The position numbers were made by a program, and so were the translations under genes. A stretch of DNA of 64,000 bases, taken from NCBI GenBank assembly GCA_031761405.1, contig JASEVX010000364.1, positions 1 to 64,000 on the forward strand. Reading direction: 5' to 3'. Shown piece after piece: positions 55,301-64,000 of the stretch. The notes beneath the pieces are model-generated. The model saw only the letters and a list, made by a program, of their open reading frames with translations. It did no database searches and was not told the origin of the DNA. Numbering within the stretch: the first letter of the stretch is position 1; each line of letters opens with the position of its first letter. Source of the stretch: Serripes groenlandicus (Eukaryota > Mollusca > Bivalvia > Cardiida > Cardiidae).

Positions 55301-58300
55301 ACTTAGAAAAGGAATCTACAGATATGGACTGCGCTGAAACTACAATTACTCCCCAGCCGCAGTTCCATGACGCAGAACTACAATTGAGTGACGAAGAAAA
55401 GCTAATTGAGGCATCAACGCACATTGACTATCTTGATCAATTAGTTGACAAACTATTTATGAGACGATTCGGTTCATCAGCTTTATCCAAACCTACATTG
55501 TTCGCACAACATGTATACTGACATTTTTTTTAAAATCTTCTTGACCAAAAGTATAGGCGCAATTTGTAAATAATAAGGCACAACGTTTCCTTGGCTGACC
55601 CTCTATCACAATTGTTAAACTATATTCTGTTTTTTGAATCGAGTGGGCGGTGCTTGTTTTCCATATATATGTATATATGTATATAATATATAGTGAACTT
55701 TTAAAAAATCTTCTGGTCCAAAAGCTTAGGCCTTATTTGTAAAACATTTGGTACACATCTTTCTTGGAAGACTCTCTACAAACAATGTTTATTTTATTCT
55801 GATCCGTTTGTAAACATGGTCACCAGGGGGTGGAGCTCGTTCTTCTTATATGATAGAATAAGATAATTTAAAATATTAAACATTGTATTAAATCAGGCGA
55901 GCTATATAGAACCACCATGGTCCTCTTGATGTTCTAGATTATATGTGTATGTGTAAGTAGTGTATATTTCATATGTGACATACTCTTCATTGCTTCCGAT
56001 TAAAGTGAATATTATTTTTTATTTTTTGTATCAGTGACCACGGACATAGACATCTTGGTCATGCGCGAAACATGATGGTCTCCTAATACAGCTCCGTGTC
56101 CCGGTAGCTCCATCGGTAATGACGTGAAATGGCAATACAGGGGTTGAGAGTTCGAACCACAGCTCTGTCATTTGTCTTTCACCAATGGGCCAACATTCTA
56201 TGTTGAAAAGCAGCCAATTGTTTGGAAAGACTTTGTTGTGGAATACTGGTGTTATAAAGTACTGGCAGTGGGTCTATGCACATTTCCTAGCCTAGAATGG
56301 TTTGCTTACCTGGGGATTATGAGTTAGTGAACTGTTGTCGTGATTTAACTGAAACAGTGTTAAAACTCTCTATAACAATTGAAAGAACAGTTATTGAATA
56401 AAGATGAAAATATTGCGGCAAAAGGATAAATTGCTCATTATAAGCAATTTCTCATTTTGTCACAATGATTTTCAAAGTCGTCTGTTGCAGAGGCGTCAGA
56501 AAGCGTCTGTATGTGGGAAAGAGTAAATAACACCTTTTTTAAAAATGTATTGCAGTTTATATATTTGAATACACTGTTAATAGTTTCGTTTTATTATTAT
56601 CTGTTATAAGCAAATTAAAGCAATATTGAATCGAAAAGTTAACGACTGATGCAGAACACTAAACTCTTAACACCTCTCAAATCTGATCCAACTTCAACTT
56701 GTACAAGCTACAGATTTGTTCAACCCTTTCCCACATGTAGACGCATTTTAGACGCCTCTGCAACAGACGACTGTTGAAAACATTGTGGAAAATTTGCCAC
56801 AATGTTTTCAACTCTTTTTAATATATATACTTTAATTTGTAGAGATTTTCCCTACATTTGCTTATTTGTTTGCAAATTTATTATATGTCGGAAAAGGATA
56901 ACCAACACTTATAAATCTAAACAGCCCAAACTGACAAATATAGATACGCATTCTGTTTTGATTTGCTTAAACTTTTCCTTCATGTACATGACTATAGTAG
57001 AATGTGTGTGACAACTGTTTATACAGATCACCCTGCACACCTATATTCTGATCCGGTCGTACACTGTGCTTTTTATTATTCATTAAATTAACGAAGTGAA
57101 CAGTGTAGCTCCTGATTAGACGTTATGGATGCGGTCCTAAATGTGACAAAAGGCATATCTATGAGGGAAAGGTTAAGTGTATAATAACTCTGCATAATGT
57201 CTACGGAAACTTTTTCAACAAGTGGTCAAAGACATGCTTAATTGTTGAAAATGTTGTTAACCATTATTCATTTTCAAAGTATATCCTTTCAATATGCATG
57301 TCATTCTGTCAGACTTCACGAAATATTTTGAAAGCTCCTTTTTCCTTTACGTACACAAAAATCACCCCAAGTCAGGCTACTAATGACTATTCGTCCCATC
57401 ACCTGTAAATAGTACGCATGTGTTTTCTCTTCAGGGAGTATGTCCCATCATCATTAGCCTTAAGGCACTGGGCTCCATTGTAGCTTTACTTAAGTTAACA
57501 TTTAACTTCAAGCTCGCCGTATGAATTTATCTCATTTGGAACATACACAATCCGGTCTGAGGAACTTCCAAGAAAGGGGGCTGCTGTATTAACTAAAAAG
57601 TCGCATGTGTTTACATTCACATTGTATTGTGTGCTGTTTTCACCATCAATATCACGTTTCATAGCATGAGTTAGAATGTTTCTTAATGATGTTAACCGAT
57701 CAGTTAATGTCTCAAAGTCCTTTATCCTTGATTGTGGGTGATGACAGTCTTGTGGCCTCAGTTTATGCCACGCGGGGCAATCAATTTGTTTTCTAGTCAT
57801 TTCCTCACTTTCCTCTGTTTCAGACTGGGACATATTCATTCCACCAATAAACAGATGTTTACTTTCACTAAATACTATATGTTACTGACATGTCAGATCA
57901 TGGGTAGACAAAGGCAGAGTTGGAAATCCTGTTCCATCATGAACACGAATAATAGTTCCATTTGACTTGGGCTCTGGTAGCGGATGAGCCAGACTACTTT
58001 AAATAAATGCACTAACAAAAGCGGTTATCTTTGTACTTTCCTGAGTTGTTGTGTAAGGGTAATATAATGTGTCATTAAGTCAACATCTGGAAAACCTGTA
58101 TTAATAGAATTGTACAGTGTTCTACACACACATGGTTCTGACTGCATATTCTTATCAGCTTTCGGTTTAACAAACTTTACTTCGGTCAGTGACCTTGGAA
58201 CACTACCATGAGTTCGTGGTGTACTTTCCATTGCCATTGCTCTGGACATGATGTTTTTGCCACAATATCTGGAACTGCTTTAAATGTCAGGGTCTTGTAG

Positions 58301-61300
58301 TGAGCAAGGTGGTATACTATGTCTACAACATGTGCACATGAACCTTTCCCTGCTGTGCATCTACATGATTAACTCTCAATGCAATTTGTACTGAGGACTG
58401 ATATCTGAAAATGAACACATTTTTTATGGAATATGAGGAAAATTGTTTGTGCTGTAGATGCAAACATCATCCACAAGTTGCAGGTTTAAATACCAAAATA
58501 AATGGGAATTCACTGTGATTACCACTTATCCTGAAACAATCATGGATCCTTGTTAGACACATAGGCTTCCATCAACTATAAGCTAAGCATAACGGCAGTT
58601 TTCTGTACATTCAATGTAGAATAAACATCTGATTACTGTAAAGTATATTGTTTTTAACGTTAATTTATTCCAAAAAACAACAACATCAATTCAGTTATAC
58701 AAAGCCATCAGAAATGGTAAAATTAATAATTTTTAAAAATAAATTATATATTTCCAATCTAGAGACTAGACTGTCAGTCACAGTTAATATAGAACATATT
58801 TTGTTATGAAAATACTTTATTTACTTATTGTGTATTACAAATTATATGTAACTTACATATAAAGATCATGAAGCTTCTTTCTTCTTCATAGATTGAAGGA
58901 TTTTCCTCTGACGTGACACCCTCGAACATGCACTTTTACTGAAAGGAGGATGCAAACGAGTTTTACTTTTGATCATCGTACATTGCCGTGAAAGTGTCCT
59001 GTTCTGTAATGTTTTAGCACTTACAACATCCTATTAAGAGCTCAGTTTTCGCGGAAGTCGCCGGTCCTGACTGACACATTTTCATACAATAATTGGTTGA
59101 ACAAAGAAAGAAATTGATGAAAAAGGAGCTTTCAAAATATTTCGTGAAGTTTGACAGTCTCAGTCGGAATTAAATCAAGACTGAAGCATTATATTGCATA
59201 CTACATTACACAGGAAATCAAGTCCATGTTTGTTAAAATGTGATCATATTTTTACCACTGAGTTAAATTTAGACTACACGTCTATTTTTAACCATCGCTA
59301 CACGGTTGCATGCATCTGAACTTTGAACATTCAACTTACCTTCAATGTTATGAAAGTACGATCCATGGAAGAATGTGTAACCTGTATCTAAATGTGTCAC
59401 TGGAACTTTGGAAGGTTTTTGAATTATTGAAACAACATCACACATAGAAACAATGGGGACATTACTCAAATTATTCGTCCAAACTGGGTCACGTAAACCT
59501 TTCTTGACAGTCGCCATTTTGGATTATCGGGAATCCATCATTCTAAGCGTTGCGTTATAAGCCTCGTTTAGGATGATATCAAAATGAGGCGTGAAAAGGG
59601 TCTATAATGCAAAGTAAAGCGAATACACATTTTCTTATATGAGTTGAAAAACTTTACCTCGGAGAGTGACAAATTTGTTTTGAAGACCTACCTTTATATA
59701 GCATTCGCTTATTCGTTCTAGCAGTTATGAAACGTCATTGATTAAATTGGTAAGTTATGATCGATTTATAGCTGATATATATCGTCAAAAATACTGATAA
59801 ACAACTTAAGGCAATGTCAGTGAGTCAAAGAAGCGATGTAATTTATCTACACGTCACATGTTTTGGTCCGAAAATAGTATATGACATATTTACACAACGC
59901 TAGCGCTATAAATAGACCAAATTTGTTTTCTGTATGACTATCGATGTAAAACGATGCAAACTTTGGAGGCTGGATTTTGTATTCATCAACGTTTGGATAG
60001 GAGCGCTTTGTAAGACGCTGTGGAAATTGTTTTGTCCTAAGCATCACATTCAAAGGATCTTTGTGCAATGTTACTGCTTTCAATATTACTTTGTGCATAG
60101 TCACAGCATGTGCTATCGACACGGGTCATATATCAAACTACGATATCATTATAATAAATGAAGCTAATTTAACATATAGCCAAACACAGTATGTATCAAT
60201 TCTAAAACCATGACGTATCAGGTTTCGTCGAACAATAATACAAACGTATGTATAATAAAATTGATACCTACTAGACTCAAATACATTTATATAATCAGTA
60301 TGTTATAATTTGGCATAAAACATGTTTTTTCTTGTTAACCATGTCGGTTTTTTTGCTTGTTCTGTTTTTATTATAAAAAGGGTGAAGTCAGGTATACATT
60401 TTTCTATATTTATAATTTAATATGAAAATGTCTTCAGAAGCAAACGTAATAAAATCTACTATAAATAATTCGATGTTTTCGTAACAATGTTTATTTATAT
60501 TATTATTATTATTGATATATGTTATAAAATCGTATTTGACTGTATATCATAATTGGTAATTGATTCCCTTTTCTCATGTTGACTTTATCTTTTAACAACG
60601 ACCGCGGTTTCTACGAGAATACGAGTTAAGCCGAATAATTTAAATTGACGTCCGAGGTCAAATATATATTATCGAGTAAACGAATTAAGCCGAAGAGTTC
60701 CGTTTGACGTCCGGGGTCTCTATCAAGTATACGAGTAAAGTCGATCTATTCTGCATATCTGGCTACTGTCTTTTAATTTCAAACGTTGATACTTTCTTTA
60801 CGTTAGCATATATATCTTTAAAGTCGTCTGCTTCAAATGAATGCATGTCTTTTGTTATTCTTACATGTTCTACGTACTAGTTGATTTCTGCGCAACTTCC
60901 GAATAAATGCGACAACAGCGACACATGCAGTCGTCGCATTAATGCATAATTTAGATCGTGAAAGGTTCATGAAGATAAATCAGCAACACCGATAACGGAT
61001 GTAGACGCATTCATCGAAAATATCTTTATTACAGATGCGAGTAAAACCACGAACACATATCAAAGTACCACATCCACAACCACATATCCAGGTACAACAT
61101 CCACGACCACATATCCAGGTACCACATCCACGACCACATATCCAGGTACCACATCCACGACCACATATCCAGGAACCACAACCACGACCACATATCCAGG
61201 TACCACATCCACGACCACATATCCAGGAACCACAATCACGACCACATATCCAGGTACCTCATCCACGACCACATATCCAGGAACCACATCCACGACCACA

Positions 61301-62889
61301 TATCCAGGTACCACATCCACGACCACATATCCAGGAACCACAACCACGACCACATATCCAGGTACCTCAACCTGGACATTATATCCTAGTACCACATCCA
61401 CGACCACATATCCAGGTACCACATCCACGACCACATATCCAGGTACCACAACCTGGACATTATATCCAAGTACCACATCCACGACCACATATCCAGGAAC
61501 CACATCCACGACCACATATCCAGGTACCACAACCTGGACATTATATCCAAGTACCACATCCACGGCCACATATCAAGGCAGCACGTCCACGACCACATAT
61601 CCAGGTACCACATCCACGACCACATATCCAGGTACCACAGCCACGACCATATGTCCAAGTACCACATTCACGACCACAGATCCTGGGACCACATCCACGA
61701 CCACATATTTAAGTACCACATCCACGACCACATATTCAAGTACCACATCCACGACCACACATCCAGGTACCACATCCACGTAACGCAAACGTTTCCCTGA
61801 AACATTAGGTTTAAAATTTACAAAACAAACAAAATAACCGGATCGTTTTTCGTATCCAGTTATCAAGTGGTGGCAATAAAGAGCACTTGAAGGGAATGTT
61901 CGTGTTACGTAACTTTTCTTGACTTCATGATACACGTACATTAAATGTTATAGCGATACCTTATGAATATTCTGAAATCCTCCATTTTTTCTCAAAAGTT
62001 GTCATTGAAATTATCTGTTTTTTGGTGGGAAAGATATGCTTCAAGAGTTTTGAATTAGCATGCATGGAATCCATTTAAGCGGTCGTCATTACTTATGAAC
62101 ATATGTTAACATTTTGCGAAGCTATTGTAAGGCATCTGCACATGACGTTTACCCACCTTGCTATGTTTCCGATTGTTGCTTGATTTAACCATTTCTGTAA
62201 AAAGCTGTAGCCTATATTGTGTTTTTTTAACTTCACTCAAATAAATGTGTTCTAAACATGATAAAAGGCGTCAGGGATATTATATTCCATTTGATAGATT
62301 ATACGCCTTTGACTTTAAGCTTTATTTTTAAGTGACAGTTCGAGTAACGATTCCAGGTGGTGATTAAATTCAATATCGCATAGACACTTTCAACAAAAAA
62401 AAAACAATTTACCAAAGTATATGACCTCCCTCACGGTGCCATGAGACAAAAACTGTTGCAAATGTTTGCCACAGACATTTACAACATAAACATCATTTTA
62501 GTTGTTTTGCATTAATTATTGCCTATTTTAAACTGAAACAGTTTGTTTAAGGCCAGATACCATGATTCATAGAAATAATCTTCTGGCCTTCCCTTCAGAC
62601 CATAAACACTTTTGTGATTTTGTTTAGCATGGATGTTTAAAAAGTTTAGCCTGAATTATATTTGCAGCTTGTAGTGAAGGTACCTATGGAAGTAATTGTA
62701 AGTGTAGATTAAACAAAACATTAAATAATAAGTAATTATATTTTTACTTCAAAGCATGTGAACCGGGGTCATTTGGACAGGATTGCAACTCCATGTGTGG
62801 AAAGTGTTACGATCAAGCGCCTTGTGACACAGTAACTGGTGCCTGTGACCAATGTATGGCTGGATTTAAAGGAGTAACATGTTCGACAG
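49321..62889 (+). CDS. Mucin-EGF receptor, gene 2 (5' part; continues past window)
   Basis: Second member of the receptor family: exon 1 49321-49384 (signal peptide), a long intron invaded by a transposon, mucin exon 61035-61766 (244 codons) and EGF exon 62755-62889. A possible 30-nt micro-exon sits at 62668-62697. Phases match gene 1 (1-1). The EGF, transmembrane and tail exons that follow in gene 1 would lie beyond 64000, since the window ends inside the microsatellite that precedes them. Concern: the original mucin donor has been deleted. Only a weak GTACCA follows the expected splice point, and read-through meets TAA at 61781. The gene is therefore either spliced at the weak site, truncated to a secreted mucin, or dead. 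Confidence 0.55.
50130..50720 (+). repeat. AGGTCACTAGG dispersed-repeat modules
   Basis: Repeats the phrases CAACTAGGTCACTAGGACAA, AACACTCTAGAGACTGC and ACTTTGCCAGAATATTTGTC with decay. Same family as 2985-4460 and 31130-31560. Confidence 0.6.
51352..51385 (+). mobile_element. Mariner-like terminal sequence
   Basis: TATACGAGGTGTAATCAAAA begins at about 51352, followed by AGTAATAGAACTTT. This resembles the inverted-repeat end of mariner-family elements. I found no intact opposite end and no transposase, so it is a remnant at best. Confidence 0.35.
52444..52512 (+). repeat. tRNA-like SINE head
   Basis: Plus strand ATCTCAGTCGGTTGAGCCGG (A box), then ACGATTTCAGGCTTACAAC and the B-box-like GGGCTCGATCCC. 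Pairing is partial. Confidence 0.5.
52640..52860 (+). repeat. Third copy of the promoter-upstream segment
   Basis: Matches 1640-1810 (TTAAACCGCTGAATTTGCC, CTTACTTATAATCAAAACG, ATGGCTCACTGCTCAAATTG). It breaks off just at the TATA position (GAATCTATAACT), with no palindrome and no signal exon after it. A partial relic. Confidence 0.65.
53400..53500 (+). repeat. Segmental duplication D, copy 2 left part
   Basis: TTTACGCGTGGATGTTGTG onward matches 5175-5235. Similarity ends at GGATTC (about 53500), where the 6.1-kb insertion starts. It resumes at about 59610. Confidence 0.7.
53570..55521 (+). pseudogene. THAP-domain transposase gene, N-terminal exons
   Basis: Exon 1 (53570-53718) starts MAAYHCCVTKCENDSGFHKS with the first cysteine pair of a THAP finger and continues SLQSMPSDTY, TGA, KKTWLVKMKRETKDHFF, donor TTCAG/GTATTT. 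The TGA stands where a Trp codon would fit. Exon 2 (about 54297-54423) reads ACPSVFDWGSETPPRKPPTP and KVNPHKRKRLNMG and leaves in phase 2. Exon 3 (55299-55521) enters in the matching phase with DLEKESTDMDCAETT and LSDEEKLIEASTHIDYLDQL, ending VDKLFMRRFG..QHVY and a stop. The second Cys/His pair of the finger and the catalytic transposase domain were not found. THAP fingers bind DNA at transposon ends. Confidence 0.55.
54997..55225. mobile_element. TTAA MITE inside the ISL2EU-like element
   Basis: TTAATCCTTTACCTCATACA at the left, GCCTCTGCAGCAGACAGC, AAATTGCTCGAGATGAGCAG hairpin, GTTTGTCACAACTTTTTCAA, AAAGTCGTCTGCTCAGGTTT and GTGGAAAAGGGTTAA at the right. TTAA on both sides. Confidence 0.75.
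55525..55935 (+). repeat. Copy of the GCTCACC-type dispersed repeat
   Basis: Modules with AAAATCTTCTTGACCAAAAG and GGCTGACCCTCTATCACAAT, ending CAGGCGAGCTATATAGAACC then ACCATGGTCCTCTTG. The end matches the family terminus near 32950-32985. It begins directly after the THAP gene breaks off. Confidence 0.55.
56100..56168 (+). repeat. tRNA-like SINE head
   Basis: CCCGGTAGCTCCATCGGTAA (A box) and GAGAGTTCGAACCACAGCTC (B box), with about 32 bases between them. Confidence 0.55.
56408..56526. mobile_element. TTAA MITE, right half with full terminus
   Basis: Hairpin AAATTGCTCATTATAAGCAA then TTTGTCACAATG, AAAGTCGTCTGTTGCAGAGG, CGTCAGAAAGCGTCTGTATG and TGGGAAAGAG. This copy shows the whole right terminal repeat, which in other copies is shortened. 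Confidence 0.7.
56720..56902. mobile_element. TTAA-type MITE
   Basis: ACCCTTTCCCACATGTAGAC left end, GACGCCTCTGCAACAGACGA, AATTTGCCACAATGTTTTCA, right end TATATGTCGGAAAAGGAT. Hairpin deleted. Confidence 0.65.
57305..59517 (-). pseudogene. SWIM zinc finger plus YqaJ-type nuclease gene, decayed
   Basis: Minus-strand gene of at least four exons. Exon 1 (59517-59340) reads MATVKKGLRDPVWTNNLSNV on to FHGSYFHNIEG, donor GAAG/GTAAGT. The next (59030-58857) reads SAKTLQNRTLSRQCTMIKSK and SVSRQRKILQSMKKKEAS, then a stop, donor GTAAGT. It joins in phase to 58404, which reads NCIES, stop, SCRCTAGKGSCAHVVDIVYH. The CxC..CAH pattern is a SWIM finger. A frameshift near 58225 precedes PRTHGSVPRSLTEVKFVKPK. 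The last part (57824 to about 57310) reads CPAWHKLRPQ, LTDRLTSLRNILTHAMKRDI, FLGSSSDRIVYVPNEINSYG and ELEVKC, then beyond stops DGTYSLKRKH and YYLQVMGRIVISSLTWGDFC. SSD...ELEVK and the Q-bearing YYLQVMG fit the PD-(D/E)XK nuclease core of YqaJ/lambda-exonuclease relatives. It is dead in this copy. Confidence 0.7.
57306..59157. repeat. About 40-bp inverted repeat within the nuclease gene
   Basis: CTTCACGAAATATTTTGAAA onward (57313-57345) is complemented by GAGCTTTCAAAATATTTCGT (59127-59150 region) over roughly 35-40 bases. One arm is the end of the YqaJ coding part, the other lies in an intron. Confidence 0.6.
59610..60290 (+). repeat. Segmental duplication D, copy 2 right part
   Basis: GTAAAGCGAATACACATTTT onward matches 5253-5800 (for example AACGCTAGCGCTATAAATAG and ACTTTGGAGGCTGGATTTT). 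Open frames on either strand here recur in both copies but show no domain. Confidence 0.75.
60600..60745 (+). repeat. 51-bp tandem array, short copy
   Basis: About three units with AGCCGAAGAGTTCCG and TTGACGTCCG, against about six in unit 1. Confidence 0.65.
61035..61766 (+). CDS. Gene 2 mucin exon
   Basis: Acceptor CTTTATTACAG ends at 61034; 732 nt, 244 codons, phase 1-1 if spliced at CCAG/GTACCA. It starts DASKTTNTYQSTTSTTTYPG and consists of about 27 units of a 27-bp repeat coding TTSTTTYPG. Three units read T(T/S)TWTLYPS, spaced 81 bp apart, so there is a higher-order period of three units. Gene 1 has mainly a 21-bp unit instead. Beyond the expected donor the frame runs to TAA at 61781-61783. 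Other open frames (Pro/His-rich, or Val-rich on the minus strand) are by-products of the repeat. Confidence 0.65.
61767..62667 (+). other. Intron 2 of gene 2
   Basis: Aligns from about 61783 with 10022 onward of unit 1. No gene seen. Confidence 0.5.
62668..62697 (+). CDS. Possible 30-nt EGF micro-exon
   Basis: Acceptor TATTTGCAG, donor AATT/GTAAGT, phase 1-1; codes CSEGTYGSN plus the first base of a Cys codon. It looks like the first ten residues of an EGF exon whose remainder was deleted. Whether it is spliced in is unknown. Confidence 0.35.
62755..62889 (+). CDS. Gene 2 EGF exon
   Basis: Acceptor TACTTCAAAG, donor ACAG/GTAAAT; 45 codons, phase 1-1. Encodes ACEPGSFGQDCNSMCGKCYD through GFKGVTCST with eight cysteines in the family spacing. 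Intact, unlike its partner at 11387. Confidence 0.75.
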
Positions 62890-64000
62890 GTAAATAATTT
62901 GTTTCTATGAATATTGCGTTGGCGTAAAATACTATTCAAACATAATGTTGCATTATTAGTTATGACCAATATGCAAACAAGTTCTGTGTAAAGACGGTAT
63001 TCGATGTAAACGAAAATTGAATATACCAAAACTCATCAGCCGCATGTCGTTCGTATTACATAATATTTCATTAGAAAACTAGACACACAAGCTTGCATTT
63101 GACGGATACATATTTATACCGCCTTTTCTGGCTATCCTGGACGTTGTTTGTAAGTGTCAACGAAATGAAGCAATCCGTGTACGAGTTTGTCAACGTAGGC
63201 TTTCGGATCTTCCGCGATTTCCGACGTCAACGCCTTGTTTAAAACATTAAGACAGAGGTTATACTCAAGTGCGTTATGTGTTTACAACTAACAATGATTT
63301 GATTCACTGGATGTCACCCAGTCGTATAATTTTGGTAAAATGCTGATTTTCCAAAAAATGTGATTTTCATAATAGACAACACTAAATGCCACAGAAGTTG
63401 TTTCTCAAAAGCTGCATAAAAAGAATGTTTAATTAAAGTTTGCTTTTTCAATAGGGATTTGTATTAAATCGAGCTTTACCAAAATGGAAAATTTAACATA
63501 AACATGCACACTTACTGTTTTAACTTGGTTTATCTTAGATACTTCTTAAAGCAAACAAAGCCAAACATTGTGACTTTGATTTCATACACGAGAAGATTAT
63601 CTCAGTATTCGTAGCTCCAATTCCTACTTTACTGGAATAACCAATATTGAATGATTGGGGTTTAACGTCGTAGTTTAAAAAACGGGAATACTTTGCAATG
63701 TCGGAATTGAACCGTTTCGTGGATCTTAACAAAAAGAAAGTTTGACGTTCTAACACAAGGAGACAATTATTTAAATGCCGATACATCTCTGTCTCTGTCT
63801 TTATCTCTATCTCTAACTCTCTCTTTCGCTCTCTATCTCTCTATATCTCTCTTTATCTCTCTTTATCTTTCCCCTTTATATATGTATATTTATCTATATT
63901 TATCTCTGTCTCTTTATCTTTGTGTCTCTTAATCTATGTGTATCTCTGTATTTACCTATGTCTCTTTATCTATGTCTCCTTATCTCTTTATCGATATGTC
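62890..64000 (+). other. Intron and microsatellite at the window end
   Basis: Aligns with 11830-12840. From about 63780 it is a long imperfect CTCT/TATC microsatellite that runs off the window, at the place where an EGF exon (like 13074) should follow. Confidence 0.6.

Larger units (their letters stand above)
55936..57304. other. Interior of the ISL2EU-like element, no gene seen
   Basis: Holds a tRNA-like SINE head (56100-56168), TTAA MITEs at 56408-56526 and 56720-56902, and a right-end fragment at about 57148-57176. No transposase motif found. Confidence 0.5.
53501..59608. mobile_element. ISL2EU-like DNA transposon, about 6.1 kb, decayed
   Basis: Defined by comparison with the uninterrupted copy at 5137-5800. 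The two ends share diverged inverted text: CACCCGTC and AACGAGGCTCTTAACGCAA on the left (53515-53558), complement of CACGCCTC and AACGAGGCTTATAACGCAA on the right. It carries a THAP-domain gene reading inward from the left and a SWIM-plus-YqaJ gene reading inward from the right. To my knowledge this pairing is typical of ISL2EU transposons. The transposase core was not found. A repeat insertion near 55525 seems to have removed or buried it. TTAA MITEs (54997, 56408, 56720) and a tRNA-like SINE (56100) landed later. Confidence 0.6.
49385..61034 (+). other. Intron 1 of gene 2, with nested insertions
   Basis: 11.6 kb. Holds AGGTCACTAGG modules (50130-50720), a mariner-like terminus (51352), a tRNA-like repeat (52444), a stray copy of the promoter-upstream region (52640-52860), the 6.1-kb THAP/SWIM-YqaJ element (53501-59608), and the resumed duplications D and B. 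No receptor exon lies inside. Confidence 0.6.
60294..63780 (+). repeat. Segmental duplication B, copy 2
   Basis: Same order as 7909-12840: tandem array, mucin exon, EGF exons and intron text. It lacks the 650 bp that follow the mucin exon in copy 1. Confidence 0.85.

Noticed and set aside
61035..61712. Pro/His-rich + frame and Val-rich or Trp/Met-rich minus frames over the gene 2 mucin exon
   Set aside because: By-products of the 27-bp repeat. The Thr frame is in phase with the signal exon.

Overview
This is a eukaryotic, AT-rich, intron-dense, repeat-dense window. The best guess is a bivalve mollusc, possibly a heterodont clam or mussel. The clues are single-exon EGF repeats of the MEGF/scavenger-receptor-F type with consensus GT/AG borders, tRNA-derived SINEs, long microsatellites, and dispersed repeats (GCTCACCTGAGC and GGATCAGTCTGCGC motifs) that I associate with bivalve genomes. 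The species is inferred, not shown. There are no operons, and most long open frames are repeat artefacts.

The only host gene family seen is a tandemly duplicated surface-receptor family on the + strand. Unit 1 (about 0.5-16.7 kb) holds a gene that can be read end to end: signal-peptide exon (1940-2003), Thr-rich mucin exon (8806-9345), three 8-cysteine EGF exons (13074-13208, 13539-13676, 13791-13934), transmembrane exon (14417-14531) and tail exon (15325-15415). Together these make a 408-residue type I protein ending in two tyrosine motifs. Two further EGF exons of this unit (10848, 11387) are broken. Because the extracellular exons are all phase 1-1, skipping them keeps the frame. Unit 2 survives only as its 3' half (41.9-47.1 kb) and is a pseudogene. 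Unit 3 (48.2 kb to the window end) holds the 5' half of another member: signal exon 49321-49384, a longer mucin exon 61035-61766 and an EGF exon 62755-62889. Its remaining exons lie beyond position 64000.

Between units 1 and 2 (about 17-41.8 kb) lies a graveyard of mobile genes: a non-LTR reverse-transcriptase relic (20985-21480), a spliced RecQ-like helicase pseudogene (21999-24945), an unidentified minus-strand relic (29355-29720), a zinc-finger/recombinase-family relic (30150-30740), a LINE with 5' UTR, ORF1 and endonuclease but no RT (33535-36660), a 16-bp minisatellite (38712-39605) and a Crypton-type tyrosine recombinase pseudogene (39887-41698, minus). A roughly 200-bp MITE family with TTAA targets and an internal hairpin is scattered through this block and elsewhere.

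Inside intron 1 of unit 3, about 6.1 kb (53501-59608) is missing from the matching stretch of unit 1 (5137-5800). It carries two convergent genes, a THAP-domain protein (+) and a SWIM zinc finger plus YqaJ-type nuclease (-). This is the gene content I associate with ISL2EU-type DNA transposons. Both genes are decayed, and the element has itself been hit by MITEs, a SINE and another repeat. This nested, datable insertion and the mucin-EGF receptor family with its rapidly changing repeat exon are the most interesting parts of the window.
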